This document shows positions 61,052-64,000 of a stretch of 64,000 nucleotides of DNA, piece by piece. The notes beneath the pieces were generated by a model. It was not told the origin of the DNA, searched no databases, and was given only the letters and a program-made list of their open reading frames with translations. Each line of letters starts with the position of its first letter. Within the stretch, counting starts at the first letter, position 1. The translations under genes were made by a program, and so were the position numbers. This DNA comes from Polyangium sp. 6x1. Lineage in GTDB: Bacteria; Myxococcota_A; Polyangia; Polyangiales; Polyangiaceae. The DNA is taken from NCBI RefSeq assembly GCF_029946515.1, contig NZ_JARZHH010000039.1:1-64000 (forward strand). Direction: 5' to 3'.

Positions 61052-63469
61052 CTAGATCTCCTTCGCGCGTCCCACCTTCGGATCCTCCGACGCGAGCATC
61101 GAAAACGCGAGCGGATCCGATTTCCCGAGATCCTCCAGAAGCTGCACGAGCCCCCGGCGCGAACCGTAGTAGTTCGAGGCGTCGTGGTCCGCGTCGGTGA
61201 TGCACCCGCGGACGAGCGTCCTCGAAATCGAGGGGAATCGCAGGGCTTCGAGCGCCATGGCCCAGAGGCCGTCGACGAAGTTCTGGTCGGCGGGGAACTC
61301 GAGCAGCCCGGCCAGCGTGAGCAGGACGGCGCCGCGCTTGCCCGCGAGCGTGTGCATGGGCGGACCATCGAGCAGGCCCGTGTCGAAGGCGCGCCACAAC
61401 GCGTCGGCCGCGCAGAGCAGGCGCTTCAGCTCCTTGCCGGCGTGGCTCAGGTGGGCGTGCATCATCACGTCCGCCTGCATGCCCGCGGGCCCTTCGTCCA
61501 ACGCTCGGGGGCTCCGCTCGGACAAGCCGAGCTGCGCCCCCGAACCCCCACCCCGTACGTACCGACAAACCGCGGGCAAGGCCCCGATCCGCTCGCCGGC
61601 GAGGCCCCCGGGCACGTCGGCCGGCGGCTCGCCTTGGCTGTAGAAGCCGCCCGCGTGAAAGACGTAAAGCAGCTCGCTCTGTCCGGGCAAACCCGCCCAG
61701 AGATCCGAGTATTGGGTGACGCGGTTCATGCTGCCCGCGGCCCAGCCGAGCCCCGTGGCCGCCTCGCCGCCGATCTGCGAGGGCGCGACGCCCGGATCGC
61801 GGGGGCTCAGCGAGGCGCGCAGGTCCTCGGCGAGCTCGGCGATCGTGAGGTCGAGGAAGCCGTCGTAGAGGTCGGCGCGGCCGTCGCGGTTGACGTCCTG
61901 GAAGCGCGCGACGACGAGGGGATTGCCGGGCCCGATGAACTGCGAGAACCCCGGGAAGCTCGCCTGCGCGTGATGCCATTGCGCGCGCCGCATGCGGGCC
62001 TCGATCTGGGCGTGCGTCTCCTTCTCGCACATGCCGCGGAGCAGCTCGACGAAGCAATCGACGCCCTCGGAGGCGTTCATCTTGCCGTCCGGCCCACCCG
62101 TGCGGAAATACGTGCTGTCCCAGGACGAGTAGATGTCGGCGTCGGGGAAGGCGCGCGCGATGGCGAAGCGGGTTGTCAGTCCGGCACATTGCGCGTTCAT
62201 CATGATCTTGTAGCCGGCCTGGCGCGCGGTGGCCGTGGCGGCGCGCATGTCGTAGGCGCCGAGCTGGGCATGGCGGTTGATGAAGACGCCGACGAACGCC
62301 GCGTCGGCCATTTCGAGGTTCTCGTCGTCGGGCCGCGCGGCGCGCGCGTAGAGCCAGACGGGATCGCCGCCCGGGGTGCGGAACGGCGCTTCGAGGACGC
62401 GATACGTGCCGTATTTCGGGGGCTTCGGCGAGCCGTCGGGCGCCGGGATTTCGCGGAAGCCGTAGCGGCCGAGGAGGATGTCGACCTCGCCCTCGTGGAA
62501 ATCGCGGGCCGAGCACATGGCGAAGCGCCACGGGCCGGGGAGCGCGTCGTAGGGCGGCGCCTCGCGTACGAGGCTCCGGACGAGGCTCCGCGCGCGCTGG
62601 CGGTCCGCTTTGGAGAGCGCCGGCGCGCGCATCGAGAGGAGCTGAATCGCGTGCGCCCGGAGCGCCGGCACGGCCGTGGGGCCGGTCTCGCCGGCGACGA
62701 GCGCGAACATCAGGGCCGCGGCCTGGTCGGCCGTGGCGCGGAACGCCGGATCCCGGAGCGTGGTGGCCACGAGGTGCGAGAGCACGGTGAGCGCGGCCGA
62801 TCGGATCTGCGCGGCCGCGATCGGCTCATTTCGCGCATATGCGGAGGTCGTCCTCGCGGCGGCGACGGCGCTGCTGGCCTGGTCGAGCAGGCCCGCGGCC
62901 TGCGGCGCGGTGAGCCGCTCGGGGCGCAAGGGTTCGTCGGGGTGAAACGCGCTCGGCGGAAAGAGGCGTTCGAAGGTCGTGGTGCGGCGGGACGAGACCC
63001 AGCGCGCGGCGCGGACGAGCGCGGGGCCCGCGTCGAGGCCGCGCGGCGGCTTCCCCGGCTCGGTGGCGAACGAGCCGTCGGGCAGGAGCCATAACGACGG
63101 CGCGCCCTCGCGCCCGGCTGTCAAATCGAGGGCCGCGGCGGCCTCGGGGGCGGCGGCCTGCCCGAGGTGGTTCGGCGGCACGACGGCGACGCCTTCGATC
63201 CTGCGCCGCACGGGGGATCGACCGGGGAAGACGACGCGCACGCTCTTGTTTCGGTGCGCCTCGAGCATCCGGATCGTCGCCTCCGGCACGGGGGGCGCGA
63301 GCCGCACGGCATACTCGCGATCCCCGGCGAGCAGGACGTGCACGCCGGGCGTGCGCGGCGCGTCCTTCCAGCGCTCGGCGGCTGCCTTTCCCGCGCCGAC
63401 GAGGACGACCGGCACGTCGACGTTTTCACCCGGGGTCGCGCGAAAGCGAAGGAGAATGGGGTCGGGCAT
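61052..63469 (-). CDS. Large unknown protein with a caspase-fold-like His...QCAG signature
   Basis: 805 residues, no signal peptide or membrane helix. Residues 310-460 contain strand AFVGVFINRHAQLG with His400, a helix, then strand YKIMMNAQCAG with Cys428, followed by a helix and DADIYSSWDSTYF. His after a hydrophobic strand and Cys in a Q-C-x-G turn are how clan CD (caspase-like) active sites look, so a caspase-fold protease is proposed; the flanking regions are not recognised. A Gly/Ser/Leu-rich stretch at about 644-656 is encoded by copy 3 of the hairpin repeat. Converges on the upstream membrane protein with 3 bp between stops. Confidence 0.7.
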   Translation of the reverse strand: MPDPILLRFRATPGENVDVPVVLVGAGKAAAERWKDAPRTPGVHVLLAGDREYAVRLAPPVPEATIRMLEAHRNKSVRVVFPGRSPVRRRIEGVAVVPPNHLGQAAAPEAAAALDLTAGREGAPSLWLLPDGSFATEPGKPPRGLDAGPALVRAARWVSSRRTTTFERLFPPSAFHPDEPLRPERLTAPQAAGLLDQASSAVAAARTTSAYARNEPIAAAQIRSAALTVLSHLVATTLRDPAFRATADQAAALMFALVAGETGPTAVPALRAHAIQLLSMRAPALSKADRQRARSLVRSLVREAPPYDALPGPWRFAMCSARDFHEGEVDILLGRYGFREIPAPDGSPKPPKYGTYRVLEAPFRTPGGDPVWLYARAARPDDENLEMADAAFVGVFINRHAQLGAYDMRAATATARQAGYKIMMNAQCAGLTTRFAIARAFPDADIYSSWDSTYFRTGGPDGKMNASEGVDCFVELLRGMCEKETHAQIEARMRRAQWHHAQASFPGFSQFIGPGNPLVVARFQDVNRDGRADLYDGFLDLTIAELAEDLRASLSPRDPGVAPSQIGGEAATGLGWAAGSMNRVTQYSDLWAGLPGQSELLYVFHAGGFYSQGEPPADVPGGLAGERIGALPAVCRYVRGGGSGAQLGLSERSPRALDEGPAGMQADVMMHAHLSHAGKELKRLLCAADALWRAFDTGLLDGPPMHTLAGKRGAVLLTLAGLLEFPADQNFVDGLWAMALEALRFPSISRTLVRGCITDADHDASNYYGSRRGLVQLLEDLGKSDPLAFSMLASEDPKVGRAKEI
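61498..61549 (+). repeat. Interspersed hairpin repeat, copy 3 (inside the caspase-like gene, in frame)
   Basis: Left arm GGGGGC-TCC-GCTCGG (61507-61521), loop ACAAG, right arm CCGAGC-TGC-GCCCCC, then a GAACCCCC tail; it also shares the leading CAACGCTCG with copy 1. The host gene runs on the minus strand, so the repeat is antisense to it, yet the frame stays open and encodes RGGGSGAQLGLSERSPRALD. Confidence 0.78.
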
Positions 63470-63617
63470 GAGGATTCGCTCCGAGGAGAAGCGTCCTCCG
63501 ATTCGGCGGGGGGGATCAACGGAAAACGGGGCGGGGCCGAGAGGAAAGTGGTGCGTTCAGGCTGGAAATGGGCGGCGCCCCTGACGCAGACCTCTGGCTC
63601 TACGTGAGGCGCTCCTT

Positions 63618-63917
63618 TCACCACTCGACCAGCAGGGACTCGGGCACGTCGAATTGCGTCTCTCCCTCGACGGATTCAACGCCCCACGGCTCGGTCGTAT
63701 CGATGCGGGCGATACCTGCGCACTGCGAGATGAGCTTGCAATGGATGACGCCCGGTTGCGGGTACTCACTTTGCTCATCCAGCAGAGCTTCGGTGACGAT
63801 CGGCACCTTTTCGAAGAACGACCAGCGGCGGCCGTGTACGTCGATCAAGTGGCAGTCGACCCAGCCGGGTTGGGCGTCGTCGGCGTACCTTACGATCTGG
63901 ATCCGGACGCCGATCAC
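63618..63917 (-). CDS. Unknown small protein, possible immunity or partner protein
   Basis: 99 residues starting at GTG 63917 (MIGVRIQIVRYADDAQPGWVDCHL). It has an alternating beta pattern with a WSFFEKVPIVTEALLDE helix and acidic C-terminal half, like many small partner/immunity proteins, but no family is recognised. Seven bases separate it from the stop of the gene that enters from the right edge, so both are on one transcript. Confidence 0.68.
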   Translation of the reverse strand: MIGVRIQIVRYADDAQPGWVDCHLIDVHGRRWSFFEKVPIVTEALLDEQSEYPQPGVIHCKLISQCAGIARIDTTEPWGVESVEGETQFDVPESLLVEW

Positions 63918-63924
63918 GGTCGCG

Positions 63925-64000
63925 TCACCAATCCCGCGGCGCGATCGCCTCTTCGATGTCGAATTCGTAGCCGTAGGCGTCGAGGATGAAGCCGATGTCC
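63925..64000 (-). CDS. C-terminal end of a gene entering from the right edge
   Basis: Only the last 24 codons are in the window, ending FDIEEAIAPRDW then TGA at 63925-63927. The frame is open to the edge and reads DIGFILDAYGYEF, plausible coding sequence. The family cannot be told. Confidence 0.55.
   Translation of the reverse strand, partial: DIGFILDAYGYEFDIEEAIAPRDW

Noticed and set aside
1-64000. tRNA, rRNA, riboswitch, intact insertion sequence, prophage or integrase
   Set aside because: None seen by eye; a covariance-model scan would be needed to exclude small RNAs.

Overview
The window looks like chromosomal DNA of a large-genome, very GC-rich myxobacterium, most likely of the Polyangium/Sorangium kind. 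This is inferred from the strong GC bias at third codon positions, many lipoproteins with Gly/Pro-rich spacers after the lipobox, a Hanks-type Ser/Thr kinase next to a decayed kinase, a large multi-PAS hybrid histidine kinase and a type VI secretion VgrG island. I saw no rRNA, tRNA, CRISPR array, intact transposon or prophage.

Layout. 1-7.8 kb: the 3' part of a secreted GH9 cellulase, yjbQ, thpR, a lipoprotein on the minus strand bracketed by a 23-bp direct repeat, and a hybrid sensor kinase. 8.0-13.7 kb: a complete tripartite RND efflux operon (adaptor, pump, outer-membrane factor) behind an inverted-repeat operator candidate. 13.8-21.7 kb: an orphan type VI secretion island with VgrG, a LysM/peptidoglycan-binding protein, a protein carrying repeated SGTAL-DVPRGP-LPF tags, a PAAR protein on the opposite strand, a small unknown, a putative Ser-Asp-His hydrolase effector and a coupled lipoprotein that may be its immunity protein. 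21.7-26.8 kb: unknown proteins and a PknB-type kinase. 26.9-32.4 kb: an MMPL/RND exporter, a LolA-like protein and a DUF1302 outer-membrane protein, a recurrent set thought to move lipids to the outer membrane.

32.5-40.0 kb: a lipoprotein with papain-like features, an MpaB-type oxygenase, two coupled lipoproteins, a pseudokinase that starts at the hinge, and a HEAT-THUMP-methyltransferase. 40.2-46.9 kb: a xanthine dehydrogenase-type molybdoenzyme cluster (XdhC-like, MobA-like, large, 2Fe-2S and FAD subunits) with an ADP-ribosylglycohydrolase and a glyoxalase I inside it. 46.9-64 kb: mostly single genes (GNAT, TerB-like, VOC, RluA, DUF2846 lipoprotein), an Oar-like TonB-dependent receptor coupled to a lipoprotein, small membrane proteins, and an 805-residue protein with a His...QCAG caspase-fold-like signature.

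Two observations stand out. The first is the T6SS island with its tag-bearing partner and hydrolase/lipoprotein pair. The second is a roughly 45-bp hairpin repeat present three times, once behind a gene and twice in frame inside genes, with a compensatory base-pair change that supports a conserved structure.
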